A stretch of DNA of 8,630 nt from Gammaproteobacteria bacterium (GTDB taxonomy: Bacteria > Pseudomonadota > Gammaproteobacteria > Chromatiales > Chromatiaceae), in contig JAGVUH010000120.1 in assembly GCA_019136395.1 (NCBI GenBank), forward strand, positions 1-8,630, in the 5' to 3' direction. Numbering within the stretch: the first letter of the stretch is position 1; the number at the start of each line of letters is the position of its first letter. Under the pieces are notes generated by a model, which worked only from the letters and a program-made list of their open reading frames with translations, was not told the DNA's origin and did no database searches. Made by a program: the position numbers and the translations under genes. Of the stretch, positions 1-6,900 are shown one piece after another.

Positions 1-765
1 GGGGGCATCGATCGCCTCTTTCCCCGGGAACTGGACGCCGTCGGCACCCATGGCGCCGAGTGGCGGCTGGGCGGGCGGATTTACGGCCTCGCGCGGGCGG
101 ACGGTGGGGCGGAGAGGGCTAGTTACGCGGTAGGCGAGGGGAGGGGCGGGCAAAGGCAGACCCTGCGGGAGGCCCAGGGACAAGTCAGGTTGCCTGGGGC
201 AGCCGGGGAGGGTGAACGCGGCGGGGGAGGGGATTCCGGCGGGGAGGATCCGATCAAGGCAGAGGTTGGTCCCCTGGCGATGACCCGCTTGCCACTGGCT
301 GGGCCGGCCAGGGAACTACTGGCCAGGCTGGAAGGGTTGCCCGGGGTCTGGCTGGAGGCCAAGCCCCGGGGGCTCGCGCTCCACTATCGCCAGGCCCCTG
401 ACCAGGTGGTCGTCACCCGCGACCTGGTGGAGGCCCTCCTCCAGGCCCTGGGGCCCGCCTACCGGCTCCAGGCCGGTAAGGAGGTGCTGGAGATTCTGCC
501 CGCCCAGGCCAGTAAAGGCGCCGGCATCCGGCGCCTGATGGCCTGGCCCCCCTACCGCGGCCGCACCCCGGTGTTTGCCGGTGACGACCTGACCGACGAG
601 GATGGCTTCGCCGCCGTCAATGCCCTGGGGGGGATCTCCATCCGGGTCGGGACGGGGGATGGCACCCAGGCGCGGTATCGCCTGGCGACCCCGGCCGCCC
701 TGCGCGACTGGCTGGGGCGGCTGGAGGCCCACCTGGCGCCGGCACCCGCGGCCCACTTCTTCTGA
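1..765 (+). CDS. otsB: Trehalose-6-phosphate phosphatase, 5'-truncated by the window, with an internal insertion
   Basis: The enzyme removes phosphate from trehalose 6-phosphate to give trehalose, the second step of the OtsA/OtsB pathway in the cytoplasm, and belongs to the HAD superfamily. The frame is open from base 1 to the TGA at 763-765 (254 visible codons), so the start and the DFDGT nucleophile motif lie off the window. Visible family marks are THGAEWR (codons 16-22), WLEAKPRGLALHYRQAP (about 117-133), a VLEILP..ASKG stretch, and the late HAD motif VFAGDDLTDEDGFAAVN near 520-620. E. coli OtsB, recalled from memory, has about 40 residues between HGAE and the EAK lysine; here there are about 100. 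The excess (roughly codons 30-90) is rich in Gly, Glu and Arg, contains GERGGGGDSGGED, and resembles nothing in the family. It keeps the frame, but whether the enzyme still folds is uncertain. The GH15 pseudogene begins 23 bp downstream, suggesting one transcript. Confidence 0.87.
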   Translation, partial: GGIDRLFPRELDAVGTHGAEWRLGGRIYGLARADGGAERASYAVGEGRGGQRQTLREAQGQVRLPGAAGEGERGGGGDSGGEDPIKAEVGPLAMTRLPLAGPARELLARLEGLPGVWLEAKPRGLALHYRQAPDQVVVTRDLVEALLQALGPAYRLQAGKEVLEILPAQASKGAGIRRLMAWPPYRGRTPVFAGDDLTDEDGFAAVNALGGISIRVGTGDGTQARYRLATPAALRDWLGRLEAHLAPAPAAHFF

Positions 766-788
766 TCATCCCACTACGGGAGACTGCC

Positions 789-2507
789 ATGACGACAGCG
801 GACTATCGGCCCTCTCTGGAACTGGGCGCCATCGGTAACGGTACCCTGGCCGCCCTCATCGATGCCCGGGCCACCATCCTCTGGTGCTGCTTTCCCCGGC
901 TGGACGGCGATCCCCTCTTCTGCGCCCTCGTTGGTGGCACCCAGCCCTACCGGCCCCAGGAAGGGGACAATGGCGGCTATTTCGCCGTGGAATCCGCCGG
1001 GGACCTGGCGGCCAGCCGCCAGCGCTACCAGCTCAACTCCGCGGTGCTGGTCACCGAACTGGAGGATAGCGAGGGCAACGTGGCGGAGGTCACCGACTTC
1101 GCGCCCCGTTTTCATCAGTACGACCGCATCTTCCGCCCGCCCACCCTGGTGCGGCGCGTCGCCCCGGTCAAGGGCCTGCCGCGGCTGCGGCTGCGGGTAC
1201 GTCCCCGGTTCGCCTATGGGCAGGAGGTGCCCCAGCAGACCCTGGGCTCCAATCACGTCCGTTACGCCAGTCACTCCGGCGCGGTGCGCCTGACCACCGA
1301 CGCCCCCCTGGCCTACGTGCGACCGGCCGCTGCACTTCATCCTCGGCGCCGATGAGAGCCTGACCGCCGGCATCGCCGAGACCGCCCGCTCCTTTCTGGA
1401 GCGGACCCTGGACCACTGGCATGGCTGGGTACGCTCCCTGTCCATCCCCTTCGAGTGGCAGGACGAGGTCATCCGCGCCGCCATCACCCTCAAGCTGTGC
1501 AGTTTCGAGGAGACCGGGGCGATCGTCGCCGCCCTCACCACCTCCATCCCCGAGGCCCCGGGGACCGAGCGTAACTGGGATTACCGCTTCTGCTGGCTGC
1601 GGGACGCCTATTTCGTCGTCACCGCCCTCAACCGCCTGGGGACCACCCGCTCCATGGAGGAGTACCTGGGCTATATCGCCGATATCGTGGGGGAGAGCGA
1701 GAACCGCCGCTTGCGGCCCTGCTATGGCATCACCCGCCGCGCCGATCTCCAGGAGCGCATCGCCCCCGCCCTGGCGGGCTACCGGGGCATGGGGCCGGTG
1801 CGGATCGGCAACCAGGCCCATCTCCAGGTGCAGAACGACGTCTATGGCAGCGTCATCCTCGCCGCCACCCACGCCTTCTTCGACCGGCGCCTGCCCCTGG
1901 CCGGGGACCAGGTCCTGTTCGAGCCGTGCATACCTTTTCCGCGGTCATCTGCTGGGCGGGTTGCGACCGTCTGGCCCGCATCGCCGACCGGCTGGGGTTG
2001 GCGGAACGCGCCCGTCACTGGCATCGGGAGGCCGATCGCCTGCACGCGACCATCAGCGACCAGGCATGGAACCCGGATCTGGGCTGCTTCGTCGCCACCT
2101 TTGGCGGTGATCACCTGGACGCCAGCCTGCTCCTGCTGAGTGAACTGGACTTCCTGGCGGCGGATGACCCGTGTTTCGCCGCCACCGTGGAGGCCATCGG
2201 TGCCCAGTTGATGCGTGGGGGCCTGTTGCTGCGCTACAGCGTGGCGGACGACTTCGGCCGGCCGGAGACGGCCTTCACCATCTGTACCTTCTGGTACGTC
2301 GAGGCCCTCGCCGCCCTCGGACGGAAGGAGGAGGCGCGGCGGCTGTTCACGGCCCTACTCGCCCGGCGCAACCGCCTGGGCCTGCTCTCCGAGGACATCC
2401 ACCCCGAGACGGGCGAACTGTGGGGCAATTACCCCCAGACCTACTCCCTGGTGGGCCTGATCAACTGCGCCATGCGGTTGTCCATCGGCTGGGAGGAGGC
2501 GCTTTGA
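789..2507 (+). pseudogene. Glycoside hydrolase family 15 (glucoamylase/trehalase-like), broken by two deletions
   Basis: Intact relatives are (alpha/alpha)6-barrel inverting hydrolases of about 600 residues acting on alpha-glucans or trehalose; many bacterial ones sit beside otsA/otsB. The start is ATG 789 behind GGGAGA (778-783). Frame 3 gives the N-terminal beta-sandwich part (LGAIGNGTLAALIDARATI, then VTDFAPRF and VRLTTDAPLAYV) and soon stops at about 1355. The homology continues in frame 1 from about 1321 (DRPLHFILGADESL, then RNWDYRFCWLRDAYF, the conserved sugar-binding motif, at about 1576-1620) to about 1925 (GDQVLFEP). It then returns to frame 3 from 1926 (VHTFSAVICWAGCDRLARIA) to TGA 2505-2507. 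The base-bearing segment LLSEDIHPETGELWGN is present near 2380-2430. About 8 residues are missing at the first junction and about 30 at the second, including the PDAGLWE segment with the general acid. The two length changes are 2 and 1 modulo 3, so the original frame is regained. Real deletions explain this better than single-base sequencing errors. Confidence 0.85.
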
Positions 2508-2550
2508 GCGACGCCGGCGGTTGCCGAGGGCAAGAACGGCGATAAGCATT

Positions 2551-2591
2551 ACCCCCTCTCCCCAACCCTCCCCCACCCGGGGGGAGGGGGC
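2551..2591. repeat. GC-rich intergenic inverted repeat
   Basis: The arms CCCTCCCCC (2566-2574) and GGGGGAGGG (2580-2588) are perfectly complementary with a 5-base loop, embedded in a C-rich then G-rich block. Elements of the form CCCTCTCCCC...GGGGAGGGGG are common as dispersed intergenic repeats in GC-rich gammaproteobacteria (recalled, not searched). There is no T-run on either side, so a plain intrinsic terminator is unlikely, although the stem lies where two convergent genes end. Confidence 0.6.
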
Positions 2592-2667
2592 AAGACCTCT
2601 CGCAAGTTTGACTCGCTGATGGGAGGGGCAAAAGCTCTCGCCAAGCTTGCCTCGCGAGGGTGGGAGG
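2588..2667. repeat. Two imperfect tandem copies of a unit of about 40 bp
   Basis: Copy A (2588-2626) and copy B (2626-2667) both begin GGGCAA, share CTCTCGC, an AAG(T/C)TTG core and CTCGC, and both end GGGAGG. They differ by several substitutions and small indels. The pair abuts the inverted repeat at 2566-2588, so the three parts may form one composite element. No coding function is apparent. Confidence 0.6.
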
Positions 2668-2738
2668 ATAGAAGAATCAGCGGCTTGTGATACCTATGGC
2701 AGCCCAGGTGGCAGGTGGGTGGCAACGCTTGGCGGGGA

Positions 2739-4106
2739 TCAGGCCCCCGCGGGTAGGTGACGCTCCTGATCCGCTGTTGGACCCTGGTCCGGGGGGGGAA
2801 GGAGGTTGACGGGGTCGGCGTCCGGGGCGATCCGCGTCGCTAGTACCTTGTCGATGGTCCGGCCGTCCAGGTCGACGATCTCCAGGCGCCAGCCTTCCCA
2901 GGTGATGACGTCGGCCAGGGCCGGCAGGCGACCGGTCAGGAGCATTATCATGCCGCTGAGGGTGTGGTAGCGGCCCCGCTCCTCGTCCGGCACGCTCTGG
3001 AGTCCCAGGCAATCCTTGAGTTCTGGCACGGGGATATGGCCGTCCAGCAACCAACTGCCGTCCTCCCGCTGAGTCGCCCAGGCGGTTTCCGGGTCGGGGG
3101 GGCTGAGTTCGCCGGTGATGGCCTCAATCAGGTCCTGGAGGGTGACGATGCCCATGACCTCCCCATATTCATCGACCACGCAGGCCATGCGCATCGCGGC
3201 GAGGCGGAACTTGTCCAGCAGGTCCATGCCGGTGATGGTCTCCGGCACGAAGAGTGGTTCCGCCAGGACCTGATCGGCCAGTTCCCGCTGTTCCCCGCGC
3301 AAGGCGTTGAAGAGCCACTGGCGGGCATTGAGGATGCCGAGCAGTTCACCCCAGTCACCCCGCACCACCGGGAAGTAGGCATAGTCCGATCCCTCGACGC
3401 GGGCCAGGTTGGCCTCGAAGGATTCCTCCAGGTCGAGGACGACGACGTCGGCGCGGGGCACCATCAGGGTATTGATCTGGCGGTCATCCAGGCGGAAGAC
3501 GTTGCGCACCATGGTGTGCTCGTGCGTCTCGATGACCCCGGCGCTGGTCCCTTCCGCCAGCATGGCGTGGATCTCCTCCTCGGTGACCGGGCTGGCGGCC
3601 CCTTCCTTGACCCCGAGCAGACGCAACAACAGCCGGGTGGAATGGGTCAGGAGCAGCACGAAGGGCTTGGACAGCCTGGCCAGCCGGTCGATGGGCCGGG
3701 CCACCAGGCGCGCCAGGGTCTCCGGGTGGGTCTGGCCGATGCGTTTGGGTACCAGTTCGCCGACGACGATGGCGAAGTAGGTGATCAGCACCACCACCAG
3801 GGCCGTCGCGCCGACATAGCTGTACTCCGGGGACATGCCCAGCGCCTCCAGCCAGCCCGCCAGGGGGGCTGCCAGGGCCAGCTCGCCAACAATGCCGCTC
3901 AGCACGCCGATGGCGGTGATCCCGATCTGGATGGTCGACAGGAAGAAGGTCGGGTCCTCGCCCAATTGGAGGGCGGCCAGGGCCGCCTTGTCACCCTCGT
4001 CGGCCCGTTTTTGCAGACGGGCCTTGCGGGCCGTGACGAGGGCGATCTCTGACATGGCGAACAGGCCATTGAGCAGGATCAGCGCGATCAGAATGATGAT
4101 TTCCAT
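2739..4106 (-). CDS. CNNM/CorC-family membrane protein (PaeA/YtfL-like), DUF21 + CBS pair + CorC_HlyC
   Basis: This is a 455-residue inner-membrane protein of the hemolysin-like CNNM/CorC family, whose members export Mg2+ with Na+ or, for PaeA (YtfL) of enterobacteria, polyamines such as cadaverine. The DUF21 membrane domain spans about residues 1-185: a first helix MEIIILIALILLNGLFAMSE, the SEIALV signature at 19-24, the QIGITAIGVLSG stretch at 60-71 that is typical of the YtfL/PaeA branch, and GELVPK at 116-121. The CBS pair spans about 205-335 and ends in VDEYGEVMGIVTLQDLIEAI. The CorC_HlyC domain spans about 345-425, followed by a Pro/Asp-rich tail. The start is ATG 4106-4104; the bases before it show no clear Shine-Dalgarno sequence, so translation may depend on the upstream gene. 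It lies 47 bp downstream of the second paralogue and is the last gene of the probable operon. Family assignment is firm; the substrate is not determined by the sequence. Confidence 0.92.
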   Translation of the reverse strand: MEIIILIALILLNGLFAMSEIALVTARKARLQKRADEGDKAALAALQLGEDPTFFLSTIQIGITAIGVLSGIVGELALAAPLAGWLEALGMSPEYSYVGATALVVVLITYFAIVVGELVPKRIGQTHPETLARLVARPIDRLARLSKPFVLLLTHSTRLLLRLLGVKEGAASPVTEEEIHAMLAEGTSAGVIETHEHTMVRNVFRLDDRQINTLMVPRADVVVLDLEESFEANLARVEGSDYAYFPVVRGDWGELLGILNARQWLFNALRGEQRELADQVLAEPLFVPETITGMDLLDKFRLAAMRMACVVDEYGEVMGIVTLQDLIEAITGELSPPDPETAWATQREDGSWLLDGHIPVPELKDCLGLQSVPDEERGRYHTLSGMIMLLTGRLPALADVITWEGWRLEIVDLDGRTIDKVLATRIAPDADPVNLLPPPDQGPTADQERHLPAGA

Positions 4107-4153
4107 GGGCCATAGTTTAACGGAGAGAGGCCCCCCCTCGCCTCAATCCTTCT

Positions 4154-5398
4154 TCAGGCCTCCGACCAGCGAATCCGCACCTCCTCGATGACGCGCGGGG
4201 TGGCGCGATGGACGGTCAGGGTGGTCTTGCCAGCCTCGATCTGGGTGCCCTGGGGTGGGATGCGGCCGGTACGGTGCAGGATGTAGCCGGCGATGGTGGA
4301 GTACTCCGCCGAGGACAGGTCAATGCCCAGGGTCTCGGCGATGTCGGTCAACTCGGTACGGCCACTGGTGAGGTAGTCGCGCTCATCGAGCTTCTGGAAG
4401 CGGCTCTGAACCGATTCCTTGGCGTCGTATTCGTCACTCAGGTCCTCCACCACCTCCTCGACGATGTCCTCGACGGTGACGATGCCCTCGGCGGCGCCGA
4501 ATTCGTCCACCACCACCGCCACCACCTCGCCGGCCTGGCGGAAATGGACCAACAGGTCCTGAACGCTCTTGGTCGCCGGGACGTAGAGGGCCTCGCGGAT
4601 GAAGGCCGTGATGGGTTTGTCATCAGGTTCACCTAACAGATCCAGGACATGGAGCATGCCGACGATCTGGTCGACGCGCTCCTCGAAGACCGGCAGGCGG
4701 GCATGGGCGGTCTCGATGGCCAGGCGGCGGGCCTCGCCACAGGTCGCCTCCTTGTCGATGGCCGTGACCTCGATCAGGGGCCGCATGCTGTCCGCGACCT
4801 GGGTCTCGGTGAAGTTGAACAGGCGCTGGATCATCTCCTTCTCCACCGGCTGGATGTCGCCATCGTTGGTGGCGGGCATCTTCAGCATGGTGACGATCTC
4901 CTCGCGCATGGTGAAGGGGTTGCGTTCCGTGCCGCCCACCAGCTTGGCCAGCAGCTTGGTGACCAGGCTGAAGAAGACCAGGATGGGCCAGAAGAGGATG
5001 GAAAAGAAGCGCAGGGCGAAGATGACGATGGGCGTGAGGCTGTCGGCGCGCTGCTGGAAGACGCTCTTGGGCACGATCTCGCCGAAGACCCAGATCAGGG
5101 GCGCCGCCAGCACCACCGCCAGCCAACTGCCCTGATCCCCGAAGAGGTGGATCATGAGGGCGGTGACCATGGTGGTGTTGGTGACGACGGCGATATTGGT
5201 GCCCACCAGGGTGGTGGAGAGCAGCCACTCGGGTTTCTTCAGCATGGCCAGGGCCAGCTTGGCGCCTTTGGAGCCCTTGGCGGCATCGTGGCGGAGTTTG
5301 ATCTGGTCGGCGCTGACCACGCCGATCTCGGAGCCGGAGAAAAAGCCCTCCAGCAGCAGGCAGAGCAGGATGATGAGTAGGGTGGTGACGATGTCCAT
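4154..5398 (-). CDS. CNNM/CorC-family membrane protein, second of three tandem paralogues
   Basis: This 414-residue protein has the same layout as its neighbours. DUF21 covers about residues 1-190, with a first hydrophobic helix, GFFSGSEIGVVSADQIKLR at 18-36, a VGTN motif at 65-68 in the second membrane segment, and FGEIVPK at 105-111. The CBS pair spans about 200-320, with RLPVFEE at 234-240 and VDEFGAAEGIVTVEDIVEEV at 297-316. The CorC_HlyC domain spans about 335-410. Family members handle Mg2+ or other divalent cations at the inner membrane, with the CBS pair as an intracellular Mg-ATP sensor. The start is ATG 5398-5396, preceded by a weak AGG; the block AGGCCTCATGGACATCG is almost identical to the start block of the upstream paralogue. 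The VGTN-type motif places it nearer the first gene than the third. The gap to the first gene is 60 bp and to the third 47 bp. Confidence 0.92.
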   Translation of the reverse strand: MDIVTTLLIILLCLLLEGFFSGSEIGVVSADQIKLRHDAAKGSKGAKLALAMLKKPEWLLSTTLVGTNIAVVTNTTMVTALMIHLFGDQGSWLAVVLAAPLIWVFGEIVPKSVFQQRADSLTPIVIFALRFFSILFWPILVFFSLVTKLLAKLVGGTERNPFTMREEIVTMLKMPATNDGDIQPVEKEMIQRLFNFTETQVADSMRPLIEVTAIDKEATCGEARRLAIETAHARLPVFEERVDQIVGMLHVLDLLGEPDDKPITAFIREALYVPATKSVQDLLVHFRQAGEVVAVVVDEFGAAEGIVTVEDIVEEVVEDLSDEYDAKESVQSRFQKLDERDYLTSGRTELTDIAETLGIDLSSAEYSTIAGYILHRTGRIPPQGTQIEAGKTTLTVHRATPRVIEEVRIRWSEA

Positions 5399-5458
5399 GA
5401 GGCCTGAAATCTCGCGCGGTGGGTCGAGGGGTGCCTGGGTTCGGGGGCGGAACCGGGA

Positions 5459-6808
5459 TCAGGCGTCGGGACGGGGTTGGGGTGGGGTGGGCAGGTCCTC
5501 ATCCGTGGCGGGGGCCTCCTCATGTTCCAGGGGGTCGGGCTTGGCCCCGGGCAACAACTCGACCAGGATCTCGGTGATGCGGTTGGCCTCGATGCGCTGG
5601 GCGGTGAAGCGGAAGGGCCAGATCTCGATGCTGGCGCTCTCATCGGGGAGTTCGCCGAAGTGGTGCAGCACCAGTCCGCCCAGGGTGCGGACGTCGTCGA
5701 CCGCGAAATTGGCGTGGAAGCGGCTATTGAAGTCATCCAGGGAGGTCGCGCCGGGGAGGGCGAAGCGGTTGTCGGCCAGTTCGTGGAACCAGTCGTCGTC
5801 GGCCTCGTCCGAGGGCGTGGGGATGTCGCCGAAGATGGCCCCCAGCAGGTCGCCCATGGTGATGACCCCGGTGACACCGCCGTATTCGTCCACTACCAGG
5901 GCGAAGGACTTCTTGCGGTGGCGGAAGCTGTCGAACAACTCGGAGGCCGGCTTGGATTCGGGGACGAAGTAGGGCGGGCGCAGCAGGGCCTCCAGGGTTT
6001 TCCGTTCCGTGCCCACTTGCTTGAGGTCCACGGCCAGGAGATCACGGGCATGGAGGATGCCGAGGATGTTGTCGCGGTTCTCCTCGTAGACCGGCATGCG
6101 CGACTGGCGACTCTCGCGGAAGATCGCCAGGATCTCGGCGCCGCTCGCCTCGATGGGGACGAAGGTGACGTCGGCCCGGGCGGTCATGAGGTCGTTGACC
6201 CGCTGGCTGCCGAAATCGAAGATCTGATCGATGTACTGGGCCTCGGCATGGTCCAGGGTGCCCTCGCCCACGGCCTCCCGGGCCAGGGTACGGACCATGT
6301 CCTCGGTGACGATGTTGCCCTTGGAGCGCTCCTTGCCGACGATGAGGGTGGTGAACCATTCAGAGACGTTGCGCACCACCCAGCGGAGGGGGGTGATCAG
6401 GCGGGCGAACTGGTCGATGGGTCCGCTCTCGAAGGTGGCGAAGGCGACATTGTTGCGGATGGCCAGGACCTTGGGGGTGATCTCGCCGAACACCAGCAGG
6501 ATGGGCACCATGACGAAGAGGTTGACGAACTTGTTCTCGGCGCCGAAGAGCTGGATCACCATGGCCGCGGAGATGACGGAGGCGGCGACGTTGACGAACT
6601 CGTTGCCGATGAGGATGGTGACGATGAGGCGGCGGGGCTCGCTGAGCAAGCGCTCGATGAGGTCGATGCGGCGGTTGCCCTCGGCGCGCATCTTCTCCAA
6701 CTGGAGCTTGTTGAGGGAGAAGAGCGAGGTCTCGGTGCTGGAAAAAAAACCCGAGAATCCCAACAGGATGATGAAAATGATCAATTCGACAACGAATGCG
6801 ATGTCCAA
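5459..6808 (-). CDS. CNNM/CorC-family membrane protein, first gene of the tandem operon (TTG start)
   Basis: This 449-residue protein has DUF21 at about 1-190 (MDIAFVVELIIFIILLGFSG as first helix, FFSSTETSLFSLNKLQLEK at 21-39, IGNEFVN at 67-73, FGEITPK at 107-113). The CBS pair spans about 200-330, with SRMPVYEENRDNILGILHA and VDEYGGVTGVITMGDLLGAI. The C-terminal CorC_HlyC domain spans about 340-420, followed by an acidic, Pro-rich tail (429-449). The family role is cation, chiefly Mg2+, export or sensing at the inner membrane. The start is TTG at 6808-6806: the frame closes upstream at TAA (6832-6830) with no ATG or GTG in between, GGGAGG lies 4 bases before the TTG, and homology begins right after it. 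As first gene it sets the promoter-proximal end of the three-gene run; a probable fourth, broken paralogue lies 83 bp upstream. Confidence 0.9.
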   Translation of the reverse strand: MDIAFVVELIIFIILLGFSGFFSSTETSLFSLNKLQLEKMRAEGNRRIDLIERLLSEPRRLIVTILIGNEFVNVAASVISAAMVIQLFGAENKFVNLFVMVPILLVFGEITPKVLAIRNNVAFATFESGPIDQFARLITPLRWVVRNVSEWFTTLIVGKERSKGNIVTEDMVRTLAREAVGEGTLDHAEAQYIDQIFDFGSQRVNDLMTARADVTFVPIEASGAEILAIFRESRQSRMPVYEENRDNILGILHARDLLAVDLKQVGTERKTLEALLRPPYFVPESKPASELFDSFRHRKKSFALVVDEYGGVTGVITMGDLLGAIFGDIPTPSDEADDDWFHELADNRFALPGATSLDDFNSRFHANFAVDDVRTLGGLVLHHFGELPDESASIEIWPFRFTAQRIEANRITEILVELLPGAKPDPLEHEEAPATDEDLPTPPQPRPDA

Positions 6809-6812
6809 GAGG

Positions 6813-6818
6813 CCTCCC
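6813..6818 (-). promoter_or_regulatory. Ribosome binding site supporting a TTG start
   Basis: On the minus strand GGGAGG precedes the TTG at 6808 by 4 bases. No other start codon is available between the upstream in-frame stop and the first DUF21 residues, so this site decides the start of the first CNNM/CorC gene. Confidence 0.65.
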
Positions 6819-6828
6819 GGGTCGTGTA

Positions 6829-6874
6829 ATTATTGTTCGGTCATGCGAGGGTCATGACGGTGTCTCCAAACCGT
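6829..6874 (-). promoter_or_regulatory. Possible promoter/operator of the CNNM/CorC operon
   Basis: The direct repeat GGTCATG occurs at 6839-6845 and 6850-6856, exactly 11 bases apart (one helical turn); the second copy sits in the 8-bp palindrome GTCATGAC (6851-6858). An inverted repeat ACGGT/ACCGT (6857-6861, 6870-6874) lies next to it. On the minus strand AATAAT (6834-6829) matches the -10 consensus in 5 of 6 positions, with ATGACC 15 bases upstream as a poor -35. The spacing is short and the resulting leader would be only about a dozen bases, so the promoter call is tentative. Confidence 0.28.
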
Positions 6875-6876
6875 AG

Positions 6877-6900
6877 CAAAAAAAGCCTGATTCAGCCAGT
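6877..6900 (-). terminator. Weak terminator-like hairpin with T7 run
   Basis: On the minus strand GGCTGAATCAGGC is followed at once by seven T. The stem has one G-G mismatch and a tight loop, so it is weak. It overlaps the stop codon of the DUF21 remnant (6894-6892) and could end residual transcription of it before the CNNM/CorC operon. It may equally be a chance T-run. Confidence 0.22.

Larger units (their letters stand above)
2508..2738. other. Convergent intergenic region without a gene
   Basis: This 231-bp gap separates the GH15 pseudogene (+) from the last CNNM/CorC gene (-). No convincing reading frame is present. It contains the GC-rich inverted repeat and the two tandem repeat copies listed separately, plus a small tandem 7-mer CAGGTGG at 2705-2718. 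No hairpin followed by a T-run is seen on either strand, so no intrinsic terminator can be named for either flanking gene. Confidence 0.7.

Noticed and set aside
789..2507. Programmed ribosomal frameshifting as the reason for the two GH15 frame changes
   Set aside because: No slippery heptamer or following structure is evident at either junction, and each coincides with loss of conserved family residues, which frameshifting does not explain.
2566..2588. Intrinsic transcription terminator between the convergent genes
   Set aside because: The stem is strong but has no T-run on either side and sits within a repeat-like block, so it is listed as a repeat.
5477..6829. A 450-codon plus-strand open frame opposite the first CNNM/CorC gene, and similar long antisense frames at 2964-4052, 4649-5380 and 774-1547
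   Set aside because: They are rich in Gly, Asp, His and Gln, show no domain signature and mirror strongly supported genes; the high third-position GC of those genes keeps the opposite frame free of stops.
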